The notes beneath the pieces are model-generated. The model saw nothing but the letters and a program-made list of their open reading frames with translations. It made no database searches and was not told where the DNA came from. From Ascarosepion bandense (Eukaryota > Mollusca > Cephalopoda > Sepiida > Sepiidae): a stretch of 64,000 bases of DNA. The stretch is taken from contig JBBBDQ010000421.1 of assembly GCA_037127315.1 (NCBI GenBank), positions 1,537,001-1,601,000 of the forward strand, written 5' to 3'. Positions 1 to 10,079 of this stretch are shown piece after piece. Within the stretch, counting starts at the first letter, position 1, and each line of letters begins with the position of its first letter. Position numbers and translations under genes: made by a program.

Positions 1-574
1 ATGTCAGAAGGAGGGCGATAGACGGGTAAGGATAGCGAGAATGGGGGTTGGGTAGATGGGAAGGGTGTTTGAGAGAATGGATGTGAGTTAGTGTGTTAGG
101 AGGTGTCTATTGACCTTACATTTAAACTCCTGGAGATTGTAGCTATCTGGGAAGCAAGTGTATGGAAGGGAATTCCACAGGTGGGAAGTGCGAGAAAAGA
201 AGCTGATGGAGTAGAAATTGCGGTTACATCTTATCTGTTTCACTGTAAAAGGGACCTAGTTGCTAATCTAGTATCTCGTGCAAATTCATACCTAGGGGGC
301 ACCAGTGATCTAAGTTCATTGGAGCAGAAGCTGTGAAAGTATTTATAATAGAGGTACAGGAAGTCATGTCACACCGGTGAGAGAGTGACTGCAGCCGGTC
401 TGCCAAGTCAGTATCGATCACATTACAGATTCTCTGTTGTATTTTGTCAAGAACCCTCAGGAGAATAGCAGGGGCACCTGACCAGATGTGGCAGCAGTAT
501 TCAATACTTGCCCCAGTCCACTACGGATTGGAGGTCCTTCTCAAGCTAGGCAGCGAGGTTCGCTTTGTCGCCCA
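1..574 (-). repeat. CR1/Jockey-like LINE fragment with internal deletion
   Basis: The plus strand here is very similar to 51313-51830 and then to about 52105-52165 of the nearly intact LINE at 51.2-54.1 kb. About 290 bp are missing at a junction near 510, between 'caatac' and 'ccccagtcc'. It therefore holds the C-terminal coding end and 3' UTR of that LINE in minus orientation. It is cut by the window edge, and stop codons show it is dead. Confidence 0.8.
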
Positions 575-664
575 CATACAAATATGAAAAATTTCTCAGC
601 ATTAACCTGTAGAAAAAGACAATATTTATAAGTGTAAAAGACAATAGGAAAACTCTAATAGTTG

Positions 665-700
665 CCAACGCGTTTCATCCAATGTCGACTTTTTTCAAGG
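665..700 (-). other. Degenerate hammerhead-like motif at the Penelope-like 3' end
   Basis: The minus strand reads CCTTGAAAAAAGTCGACATT then GGATGAAACGCGTTGG. The order TTGAAAA, a short weakly pairing stem, GAAAC, palindromic CGCG resembles the hammerhead motif known near the ends of Penelope-like elements, with the CTGANGA box decayed. It is placed directly 3' of the GIY-YIG relic, as expected. No active ribozyme is claimed. Confidence 0.4.
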
Positions 701-1790
701 CAAGAACGAGATGAATTTATTAAACAAAATAACTGATAATAACAAAACAAAATGTCATTAGCAACTGGAATAATTTAGAGAAAGTTATTTTCATAATGTT
801 AACTGAAAATTACGTCAAATGCTGTCACATGTGGAGATATCGTTTTTGTTGCTGTGTTAACAGAGTCAACCATTTTCTTTTGATTTCTTGATATTATTGT
901 GTATGATTGTTTGGGAGAGTTGTAATTCTGTTAAGAAAGGTGAAGTAAGGAAAAGGCCTGGGCGTAGATTAATATTTGGGTAATAGTCAATCGCTGCACT
1001 CTCAAGGATTTTCCTTCTAAGTGAGTTATTTTCTGTTTTTATGAGTGTAGCATTTTTAAAATCAAAATTGTAGTTGAATTTATTTCTATGTATGACTAAT
1101 GCATTAGCTAAGTTATTATTTCTGAGGTCTCTTTTGTGTTCATTAATGCGGTTTTTTTTAAATTTCTACTTGTTTCTACAATATATTGCGAGGAACACTT
1201 CTGGCAATTTATTTTATAAATACCTGCTTCAGAAATATTATTATTAGTGTTTGAAGATCTAAGTGTTTGTGACTATTTTAAGATTATTTAAATGGGATAG
1301 GTTGCTTTGGATAGTAGACATGGCAGAGTTGATCGGTAGTACTATGCATCTGTTTTCATGTAAATTATTATTGCAGATTATGTTATTATTCGTTTCGGTT
1401 GTATATTTTGTATGCCTTTCTTCTCACGTTGTGGATGAAATAGTGTGGGTATTGTAGGTTTCTGAATGTGTTTTCTATGTATGTTTCTTCTTTAAGTAAA
1501 TATTGGTGACTGCAGATTCTTAAATCTCTCAGATAAAAACCTATAATTCCAGATTTAATTTTAAAAGAGTGGTTTGAATAGAAGCTGATCAGATCATTTT
1601 TGTTTGTAGTCTTTCTGTAAACCTCAAAATTGAGTTCGTTATTATTTCTATGTAATATGATGTCTAGGAACAGAAGAGTGTTGCTGGTTTCAGTTTCAAA
1701 AGTGAAGTCTATTGTAGGTTCAATGTTGTTAAGTTTGGAGAGAAGATCCATTTAATTGATGTTTTGTAGATAAACATTTGAAATTTTAAA
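665..1790 (-). pseudogene. Penelope-like retroelement relic (RT thumb + GIY-YIG endonuclease)
   Basis: The frame at 1751-1386 encodes FLDIILHRNNNELNFEVYRK TTNK and then a region ending NVRRKAYKIYNRNE. This is the thumb and connector of a Penelope-like reverse transcriptase (FLDV...VYRKPT is the family hallmark). About 1230-1160 continues in another frame with GIYKINCQKCSSQYIVETSR, the GIY-YIG endonuclease with its Cys pair. A frameshift follows, then RINEHKRDL-like and LRRKILESAAID-like sequence to about 950, matching the end of PLE endonucleases. The YIG position reads YIV. The catalytic RT part is missing upstream, a stop lies just before 1751, and frameshifts are present, so this is a 5'-truncated, decayed copy. 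Confidence 0.85.
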
Positions 1791-2082
1791 TTGCAATTAA
1801 ATTAAATAAAAATTAAAAATAATAAAATGCAGAAAGAGGTGTAAATCATGAGTAACTGTAGAATATTTAAATTTTTAATCTTGTCATTAAACAATCAGTA
1901 ACTTAACTTTATAAGATTTAATTTCTATGAACATTGAGTGAACTTGAATTCAAATCCTTTAAACTTTATTAATATATACATAATACAGCTCTGTTCATAC
2001 ATTGAGCACTGTTTTATTAACATCTGAATAGTAATACTATATACATGTAAACCCACCTCATATGTATATTTATTAGTTTACG

Positions 2083-2086
<4 letters not shown>

Positions 2087-2138
<52 letters not shown>
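2087..2138. repeat. (TA)n microsatellite
   Basis: About 26 uninterrupted TA units directly abutting the left arm of the foldback at 2139. Confidence 0.95.
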
Positions 2139-2144
<6 letters not shown>

Positions 2145-2243
2145 GAATTGTTTGAACATTATTTTTTATTGATACTCATATTTAAGTAGATATTCTGTTT
2201 TTTTGAGTATCGATAAAAAATAATGTTCAAACAATTCATTTCA
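2139..2243. repeat. Foldback element, 40-bp arms
   Basis: Arms 2139-2178 and 2204-2243 are reverse complements at 39 of 40 positions, with a 25-bp loop. The loop and inner arms (gatactca...aagtagatattctgttt) resemble the 3' end of the SINE near 63.85 kb and the ends of the 15.4-kb element. It sits between two (TA)n tracts. Confidence 0.85.
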
Positions 2244-2292
2244 AATTGTCGGTTGCTTATAACCAAGTTTCGTTAAAATTCGCTGATTTCCG

Positions 2293-2294
<2 letters not shown>

Positions 2295-2332
<38 letters not shown>
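2295..2332. repeat. (TA)n microsatellite
   Basis: Uninterrupted TA repeat to the right of the foldback. From 2333 to 2860 only AT-rich sequence with no recognised gene is seen. Confidence 0.95.
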
Positions 2333-2334
<2 letters not shown>

Positions 2335-2860
2335 CAGGCTTTGTAAGATATTTAAGAGAAGTACACAAAGTCAGATTATTGCATGGATATACTGGTGAAG
2401 AAGCAGCATAAATTGTTGAAAATTTGTAATGTTTGTTATAATTCTAACTCCTCATGTAATTGTAGAGGTAAAAAAAATTGTCGTTCGGAAAGTGAGTATT
2501 TGACGCAATATGTAGTATAGCAACATACTGGGAAGGCAGATGACAGCATTTATATTAAATATATTGGAGCTATGGCGGAACATTGAAAGTATAGATTTTC
2601 TTGTCATAAAATTTCCTTCCAGAGACAGTGCAATGAAAACAGCACAACATTGTTGAAATTATATATATAACTGTAAATTTATCTTTGAGCACATCTCGGA
2701 AAAACCCACTGAGTATAAACACAGAGGGGAAAAAATGGAAACAAAAAAAGAAACGAACTAAGCACTTGAATATTAGTCAAAGTACTAGTCAAAAGAAAAA
2801 AACCCGAGACGAGGAACCTAACACGTAAAGCGCTCAATACAATAGCAGAGCAAATAAATA

Positions 2861-3013
2861 AGTAGCTAACCTAGAGCCAACGGACCTACCTAGGTTTCAC
2901 CTAATGGATCGTCAGGGCAAGTTGGGTGATGATCCATTTGGTGAAACCTTGGTAGGTCCTGACGATCCATTTGGTGAAACCTTGGTAGGTCCATTGGCTC
3001 TAGGTTAGCTATT
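2861..3013. repeat. Inverted repeat with internal duplication
   Basis: 2861-2916 (tagctaacctagagccaa...atggatcgtcagg) is the near reverse complement of 2959-3013. Between them, 2929-2960 repeats the motif gatccatttggtgaaacctt once more in the right-arm orientation. The right arm runs into the next (TA)n tract. This looks like a foldback repeat; its class is unknown. Confidence 0.75.

Positions 3014-3016
<3 letters not shown>

Positions 3017-3073
<57 letters not shown>
3017..3073. repeat. (TA)n tract at the 3' end of a LINE
   Basis: About 28 TA units lie immediately 3' (minus sense) of the LINE 3' UTR that ends near 3074. LINEs of the RTE/CR1 type commonly end in short tandem repeats rather than poly(A). 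Confidence 0.85.
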
Positions 3074-3078
<5 letters not shown>

Positions 3079-5878
3079 ACTCTCCCGTCGATCTCGACGT
3101 ATGAGGTTCCGACAACTCTGACTTCATCCATGCTTCAGCCTCTGATGACATCTAAGTCCAGCAAGGGACTTACAAATCAAAAAAGAGTGCAAGTGTGCTG
3201 GTTATGGGATGTACTTGCAGGTACCAATACAGCCCGCTTGACTCTCTCTCGTTTCTGACTCAAATGATTCAGACTGTCCGCCTTGAAACGCTGAAGACCA
3301 TCAAAACAACATGCCTTCCACTCCATTCGATCAGAGACTCTGCTCTCAAGATTGTTGTGAGGCAGATTGAGAGCAATCAAATTACTCCTGATCTTATCCT
3401 TGTACCTCAGTAAAGGCCGTCCAACATTTCTCCTACCGCTCTCCAATTGACTGTACATCATGATTTTTGGTATCCTTTCCTCGGTCATCCTCAATACGTG
3501 TCCAGTCCAACGTAGTTGGAACTGAATGAGGAATGGCTCTATTCCAGAAATATTACATTTTCTAAAGAGGTCAACGTTGGGCATCTTGTCTCGAATGCTA
3601 AGACCACAGATTGACCGCAAACAGTGTTTGTGAAATACATCCAGCTGACGGATGTGCCGTCTATAAGGAGTCCAAGACTCAGAGCCATACAGGAGGATGG
3701 AGAGAATAATAGCTCGATAAACCACAATTTTCGTATCCAATCGGATCCCACGTTCATCCCACAGGCGATGGCGCAATTTCCCAAAGGCATATGTAGCCCT
3801 CGCAATCCTGTTGACAATTTCGTCATCCAATGAACCATCATGATTCACCTTGCTGCCCAAGTAGGGAAAACACTTTGTATACTTAACGGCTTGACCATCC
3901 ACCTTCAGTTGTCTTTCTGGAAAACGATATTCAGGTGGCTCTGTCCTCACTCCCGCAACTTGCTTTGGAGGTATATATGGTTGATGCACCACCTCTGTCT
4001 TTTTAATGTTGATTGTAAACCCAAAAGCCGTACATGCAGTTGCGAAACGATCGAGCAAAAACTGTGCCTCTTCGAAAGATGTTGCTACAAGAGCAGCAGC
4101 ATCTGCAAAGAGCAAATCTCGGATTATTTCAGTTCGAACAAGGGTATTGGCTTTAAACCTCTGATGGTTGAATAAACCACCAGAAGAACGGAACTGAAAT
4201 TTCACGCCAGTATCAATATCACCAAAGGCATATTTCAGCATCAGGGAAAAATAAAGAGCAAAAAGTACAGGAGCCATCACACACCCCTGTTTTGTCCCAT
4301 TTGTGACGTCGAAGGCGTCTGACGTCATTCCGTCACACACAACCTTAGCGTTCATTTCTTCATGAAAAGAGATGATCACCTTAAGCATATTTTCAGGTAT
4401 GCCAAGCTTGCGCAGAACTTTCCATAGAGCGCCACGGTTCACTGAATCAAAGGCTTTTGTCAAATCGACAAACACCATGTACAGTTCCTGGTTCTTCTCT
4501 CGTACCTTTTCTGCAATTTGTCGGAGCGAAAATATCATGTCAATGGTGCCACGACCAGATTGAAAGCCACACTGTGACTCAGGGTAGATTTTATCAACAA
4601 GATGTGTGGTAATTCGATTCAGAATTAATCTGGCTAGAATTTTTCCAGCAATGGAAAGAAGTGATATTCCCCGATGATTGTCGCAGATATTCCTCGCTCC
4701 TTTATTCTTGTACAAGTGCTTAATACATGCATCCTTATAATCTTGCGGAACACGCCCGGCTTTCCATATTTCCACAAAAAGAGCATGTAGCTTCTGTACT
4801 AAAGCATGTCCGCCACATTTGTACACTTCAGGAGGGATGGGATCATCAGGTGACGGGGATTTACCGGAGGCAATCTGTTTGATCGATTCAAGTACCTCTT
4901 GATAAGCTGGTTCAAATGACAATTCAGGAATTTCAGCACATTGTGGAAGGGACGAGATGACATCATTGTCGACTTCAGATGATGTGTTTAGAACTGTCTC
5001 AAAGTGTTCCTTCCATCTCTTTAGAATATCTGACTTATCAGTGAGCAGCGTTTCCCCGTCCGTTGTACATACAGGTGAGGCACCATTCGTTTCAGGCCCA
5101 AATATTTCTTTAAGGCCATTATAGAATGCTTTGGTGTTTTTACTGTCAGAAGCTTCTTGGAGCTCAATTGCTTTCTTATACCACCACTGTTCCTTCATGG
5201 CTCTGAGAGCCCTTTGCACCTCACCTTTGCATTTCCTGTAAGACATCTGCTTGGCAGACGAATTCTTGTCCTCTATCCAGGCTTTGTGTGTAGTGTGCAT
5301 CTTGTTAATGAGCTTTTTTGCATCCTCGTTGTTTTCATCAAACCAGTCCTGGTGCTTTCTACGCGGAATTCCAAGAACTTCTACTGCTGTTGAATGAGTT
5401 GCCTTCTGCAATGCTTTCCAAGAACATTCTATATCATCAGTGATATTCACTGAGTCCAAGGCAGCCTCAAGCTTAACAGAGATTTCATATTTCTTGTCTG
5501 CTAATTTCAGGGGAAGGACATCAATCCGTTTCGGAGCTGTTGACCTAAACACCCTACGCTTGTATAAATTCAATGAGAGTCTACTTCGCAAGAGAGCATG
5601 ATCTGAAAGGTAGCAGGATGTGTGAAATGAGCGAGTGATGTTGAAGTCACTGATGTCTCTTCGTTTTGTGATAATATAGTCTATGAGATGCCAATCCTTA
5701 GACCGAGGATGCATCCAGGTGGTTTTGTGGTGGTTTGCTTGTTGGAACAAGGTATTTGTAATGTTAAGGTCAAACTCCCTACAGATAGTGAGAAGCCTCA
5801 AACCGTTTTCATTTACCTTGCCTACACCATGACCACCTAGTACACCAGTCCAAGATTGGCCATCATTTCCAACGCGAA
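3073..5878 (-). mobile_element. 5'-truncated LINE retrotransposon (RTE/L2-like, clade uncertain)
   Basis: Element sequence begins where (TA)n ends at about 5878 and reads into an endonuclease C-terminal region (minus sense). It ends after a short 3' UTR at (TA)n 3017-3073. It is 5' truncated, because the N-terminal part of the APE-type endonuclease is absent. The single long frame it carries is described in the next entry. It lies downstream of PTPA and on the same strand. Confidence 0.88.
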
Positions 5879-5972
5879 ATATATATATATATATATATAT
5901 TTGTTTTTCTTTAATCCGAAGTGGAAGAGTAGAAAGGTAAATTCCAATACCTTTGAATTTTGCATCCAACAC
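3177..5972 (-). pseudogene. LINE endonuclease-reverse transcriptase ORF, 931 codons, catalytic FADD changed to FADA
   Basis: Residues 1-32 come from flanking DNA and the (TA)n tract (IYIYIYIF); element coding starts near RVGNDGQSW. Residues about 50-135 are the C-terminal part of an APE-type endonuclease: TTWMHP, HLIDYIITKRR and SDHALLRSRL. Reverse transcriptase follows: GISLLSIAGKILARLI, then CGFQSGRGTIDMIFSLRQ, motif A VFVDLTKAFDSVN, motif B GTKQGCVMAPVLF, and motif C LLFADAAALVA. The C-terminal ILLYGSESWT, QLRWTGHVLRM and GRPLLRYKD blocks are typical of LINEs. Motif C should read FADD; the second catalytic Asp is Ala (codon at 4098-4100, GAT to GCT), so the enzyme is predicted inactive although the frame is otherwise open. 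Truncation of the endonuclease is the second defect. The clade assignment is from general resemblance only. Confidence 0.88.
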
Positions 5973-6235
5973 CTTTGAATTTTGAAAATTTTCTCTAATT
6001 TATATATATATATAACAGATGAACAAATATAAACAAATGCCTAAGGTGTAATAGAAATTAGTAAAAAACAAAAAGTTCCAAAAGATGTCATTTTTTTTGC
6101 TTGGAGAAGTAATAAAACAGTTTTCTGTTCCCTGAGCAGAATAAATTGCTGAAAAAAAAAAATTTGTTGTAAATGATTGGTGACCTTGTGTGTGGCTTTA
6201 TAAGGCTGACTTCATTTTTTTTCTTCCCTTATCAC
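5879..6235. repeat. (TA)n at the LINE 5' boundary and AT-rich spacer
   Basis: 5879-5900 is a TA tract at the truncated 5' end of the LINE. A shorter one lies at 6001-6014. The rest has no recognisable feature. Confidence 0.7.
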
Positions 6236-6600
6236 CATTCTGGCATGGTTGCCAGCCAAGGCTATAGAACCCAATCTGTTCCGTTATTTAACCCATAACT
6301 GGAAGGAAGAGACGGATTAATACATTTCCCAAGGGTATTTGTGCATAAGTGAATGCAATGAATTCAACTAGAATTCGAACTCGGCTCCCCGATTTGCCAT
6401 TCTGAGTCTGTTGCCAGCCAAGGCTATAGAACCCAATCTGTTCTGTTATTTAACCCATAACTGGAGGGAAGAGACGGATTAATACCTTTTACCAAGGGTA
6501 TTTGCACGTAAGTGAATGCAACGAATTCAAGTGGAATTCGAACTCTGCTCCCCGATTTCTCATTAAGAGCCAAAAGCCGATATCCATTGCACCACAAAAA
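6236..6600 (-). mobile_element. Tandem pair of tRNA-derived SINEs (SINE-A family)
   Basis: Two successive copies (about 6236-6411 and 6412-6600) read minus from 'ttgtggtgcaatggatatcg' with an A box (TGGTGCAATGG), then a B box (GTTCGAATTCC), then the shared body ending in aaggtattaatccgtctctt and the 'ctatagccttggctggcaac' tail. The right-hand unit has the complete tRNA head. The left one stops at 'gactcagaatggcaaatcgg', so the pair looks like a head-to-tail dimer. Confidence 0.85.
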
Positions 6601-7090
6601 ATCTAAACGTAGAAAACGCAAGGGAAACAACTTATACCTGAATGGTGTTTTTCTTAAATTATGTATCGTTTAAAATTTACTCGTTATTTGAATGTTGCTT
6701 ATTTATGATTGCTTGCCAAGTCATATAATTTGTTTAAAAAGATTTTTTAATGTTGAAATCAGTAAAAACCTAAATATTGTCCTTCTTTTGAGCAACAAAA
6801 ATAAAATATTAATTGAAAAACGATTAAAATATAAATATTAACACTAAGTAAAGAGTAATATGAATTAATACAATTTTACTCATTTCGATTTATTCCGAGA
6901 AAACCAAAATAGTAAGCAATATTATTACGTAAATGAAGAAGTCAATTATGAATTCATAGTCAAAGTCATGCATAATTGGAAATAAACAACAAAATTTTAA
7001 AGGACCCATTTAAAAAAAAAAAAAAGAACTATTCAGATGAAAAAGTTATCATTATGAGATATTGTAATTATTTACACTATTTACAATCTT
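6601..7090. other. AT-rich spacer, no gene recognised
   Basis: Only low-complexity AT-rich DNA with a short A run at 7010-7025. No repeat boundary or coding similarity was seen. Confidence 0.6.
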
Positions 7091-7093
7091 CGG

Positions 7094-7450
7094 ACTGTTG
7101 TCCTCGTCTTTGTTGCCATATCCCCATTTCAGTAGTTGTATGCTCTTGCCTTCTTCAGGTGATTGGAATTTTGAACTAAACCCCTTATTTCCTCAAGGAA
7201 ACATGGCTTAGTGGATAAAAGCGTTGGTTGAATCCAGTGACTTGAAGACAAAGAGTTGTTCTTGGAGAGTTGAATTAAAAGAGAAATAACTGATACTGAG
7301 ATATCCAGAAGAGGCATGGCACGTGGAACTCGAACAATCTACACCAGTGAATGAAATAAGACTCAGTTTAAAATTCCAATCACCTGAAGATGGCTGAAAT
7401 GGTTGAAACATCATAAATATGACAACAAAGATGAGGATAACTGCCCCTTT
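7094..7450 (+). mobile_element. tRNA-derived SINE (SINE-C family) with an inverted copy of its own 3' body
   Basis: 7203-7450 reads plus: tRNA-like head (tggcttagtggataaaagcg), body, then cacctgaagatggctgaaat and acaacaaagatgaggat. 7094-7180 is the same 3' body in the opposite orientation (cctcgtctttgttgccata ... ccttcttcaggtgattggaa). Related minus copies lie at 47789-48065 and 59130-59400. The 3' body holds CTGAAGA...GAAA, discussed as a hammerhead-like core. Confidence 0.7.
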
Positions 7451-7796
7451 AACTTTATTTTTAACAAAATGAGGATTCAATTTAACGATTTTGGTAAACT
7501 TAGTTTTGGGGGCAAATGACATTCACTATTATGATTGCCTCTCCTTTTAATGTGATACAGTGAAAGGTTCTTCAACTGCAAATTCATTTAATATATTGTC
7601 TTCCTTGAAGTGTAATTTGAAAACATCTCATTATATCAAGAAGTGTATTACAAGCATCCCTTTTATTTTTCATTTAAAATTATCATATCTATTGAAATAA
7701 AAAAATGCAAGAATTTATGCAATGAAAATAGCAAGTTCTAATGCTTTTTTCATGAACATCAGCAAAGATATAAAATATATGTCCTCAAACATTAAG

Positions 7797-7918
7797 GCTT
7801 ACGGCCATATCATGTTGAATACACCAGTTCTTGCTTAATCACTGAAGTTAAGCAACATTGAGCCTGATCAGTACTTAGATGGGTGACCACTTGAGAATAC
7901 CAGGTGCTGTAAGCATTT
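7797..7918 (+). pseudogene. 5S rRNA-like head of the composite SINE
   Basis: 122 nt against the usual 120, with scattered substitutions and the internal control region recognisable. Its place as the fixed 5' end of a repeated element makes it a SINE promoter rather than a functional 5S gene. No T-run terminator follows directly. Confidence 0.85.
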
Positions 7919-8295
7919 AGTGATGGATGTGCATTGTGGTGCAGTGGATATCAGCTCAGAAAAAGAAATCGATGAGCCGAGTTCAAATTCCAGTTGAATA
8001 CCCTGCATTCACTTAAGCACTGGTACTCTTGGGAAAGGTATTAATTCATCCCTTCCCTCCAGTTATGGGTTAAATAATAGGATAGGACTTGGGGACCCTG
8101 CCCTTAAAAACAAATCCCAATGAATCTTGATACTCGAAAAGAAAAAGTATTACTAGACACAAAACTTATATAAAAACAACACTAAATTGTTGAAAGAAAA
8201 AGGTATTACTAGCAATAAATAAAATTTAGTTGGCAATAAATGACCTGCCAAGGTTGATATGCCATAAAACAAAAACAACCAACCAACCAACCTAA
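7797..8295 (+). mobile_element. 5S rRNA-tRNA composite SINE
   Basis: 7797-7918 aligns along its whole length to eukaryotic 5S rRNA: GCTTACGGCCATATCATG at the 5' end, GAAGTTAAGCAAC, AGTACTTAGATGGGTGACC (the box C region) and GGTGCTGTAAGC at the 3' end. It runs directly into tgatggatgtgcattg and a tRNA-related part with A box TGGTGCAGTGG (7937-7947) and B box GTTCAAATTCC (7981-7991). The body then resembles SINE-A. The 3' tail is different (cttggggaccctgcccttaa ... ggttgatatgccataaaac) and ends in (CCAA)n. The same junction recurs in reverse at 42160-42200, so this is a family and not a chance insertion. Confidence 0.88.
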
Positions 8296-10004
8296 AACAT
8301 TTGATAATATCACTTTCACATATTTACCAAGTAATCAAAAAAATGATGCTGCCTGAAATTGTAACTCAAAAATTTGTTTTAGCAAAATTAGGGAACAGAA
8401 GATAAAAATATGTATAAAATTTTTTATTTTACAAAATATTGAGATTAGAAAAAAAAACTGTATTATAACAAAATATTTACAAATGATAAACATTTTGGTG
8501 CGATAATCATAATTATACATGTAAAAACAGAACCTAAGCGTATAAAGTTTCTTTGTCTAAAGTTTAGTATTTTAGTCTATTGTTTAAAATTATCTGCTAG
8601 CAACAGACAGATATTAACTAATATTTTACAGTTCCATTTAATTTAAGACTGATGCAAACTTCCTATAAAAAAAACATATCTAAAATTATTACCAAATAAA
8701 TATCACAAAAAATATCAAACTATGATCTATTCTTTTACTGATACCAAAGTGGACCAATTCCAATTTAATTATAATGAGAACAATCTATTTATGTGGATTA
8801 AATAAAGGGTTCTATGCAATATCCTTTGAATGCTAACTATAATTGTTACCTGAATATGGCCAGAGGATATAATGACCAATACATTGAGACTATCAGAATG
8901 AAGGTGAAGTCATTAATTCATATAAATCTGTGTATAAGAAATAATTTTCTTATAGTGGAAAAACCCATAAAGGAAATGTGATGAATATTTTTATGCAGAT
9001 TCATGAAAATAATTTAGCAAATACATTTAAACTATAACTGACACATTTTATCATATATAAGTTGTAAATATTGCAATAAAATATTCAAAGATTAAAGCTT
9101 GAGAATTCAATCTATAATTTTTAAAACAATATAACTTTTCAAAGTTGTAAAATTTAAAGAAACCTTCATTTTTTAGTATTCAAAACAATAAATAACAATT
9201 TCCAATGATCTTCTAAAGATTTCAATTTTATTAACATACTCTTGGCTCCAGAACAGAAAATTTTAGCTGTTATATTTTAAGTATTTAATAAGAAATATAT
9301 TGTGATTTCAAAGCTAATTACTTTTAAAATGTGCATAATCTAACAAAACTAAACAATTAAATTTTCTTTTTAATTAACTATAAAATGATAAATTCAATGT
9401 AAATATTTGTGCTAATATCTAAATGTTTGTTGTTTTCGATATATTTTTACTAATTTGCTGTGTTGCCTTCTTCAAATGTATATTACATCTGATAATTATT
9501 ATAATAATTATTATCTAATGTCCTTATTTTCAATTACAACAATTTTCAGAGTCAATCATCAAAAGTTTCATACCATAAAAAGATTTTATTCTTAAGTATA
9601 AACTGTTTGCTGCATTGAGTCTCAAAAGTTCATCTTATACTGAAAGAAAGTTGGACAAAATATATTTCCAAAATATTGTGTTGTAAATAAAATGAGGATA
9701 CAAATTCCAATAATTCATGGAATTACTTCACAACACATCACAGGCCCTTAAAATAAATCTTTTTTTTTTTACTATATATAAAAGAAATAAGAGGGGGAAA
9801 AAATTTTAGGTAAAAAAAAAAGTTTTATTTATATGTTAACTTCAGTCTCGATTGTCTTTTAAATAGCAAATAATGGGAAAGGAATTTGTTAAAGACTTAA
9901 TATTTGAGATCTATGAACAAACACTTTATTCTGGAAGCATCCAATGTGATATGATGAATCAAATGGATTGGCAAGTTCTGGTTAAAGTGATTTCAGATGG
10001 ATAC
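8296..10004. other. PTPA 3' flank / possible 3' UTR
   Basis: AT-rich sequence without coding similarity. Minus-strand AATAAA motifs near 9825-9835 are candidate polyadenylation signals for PTPA, about 170 bp past the stop. Nothing else is recognised. Confidence 0.5.
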
Positions 10005-10079
10005 TCAAGATTTTACACATTCAATGCTCATTAATGACCCAAACAAAAAATGCTGGATCACAGGGAACTTGTCAAGTAC
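10005..10079 (-). CDS. PTPA: PTPA exon 10 (stop codon)
   Basis: 75 nt, acceptor attttta(g). Encodes [20 protein letters not shown] then CVKS and a TGA stop. The KFPV.QHF.FGSLL.. block is the conserved PTPA C terminus. The last five residues differ from the vertebrate ending, as is usual for this tail. AATAAA signals on the minus strand near 9825-9835 could end the transcript; this was not verified. Confidence 0.9.
   Translation of the reverse strand, partial: VLDKFPVIQHFLFGSLMSIECVKS

Noticed and set aside
3624..5393. Plus-strand frames of 60-110 codons across the 3.1-5.9-kb LINE
   Set aside because: Shadows of the minus-strand LINE frame; no independent similarity.
7797..7918. Functional 5S rRNA gene
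   Set aside because: Diverged, without an immediate T-run terminator, and always joined to a SINE body; called a SINE head instead.
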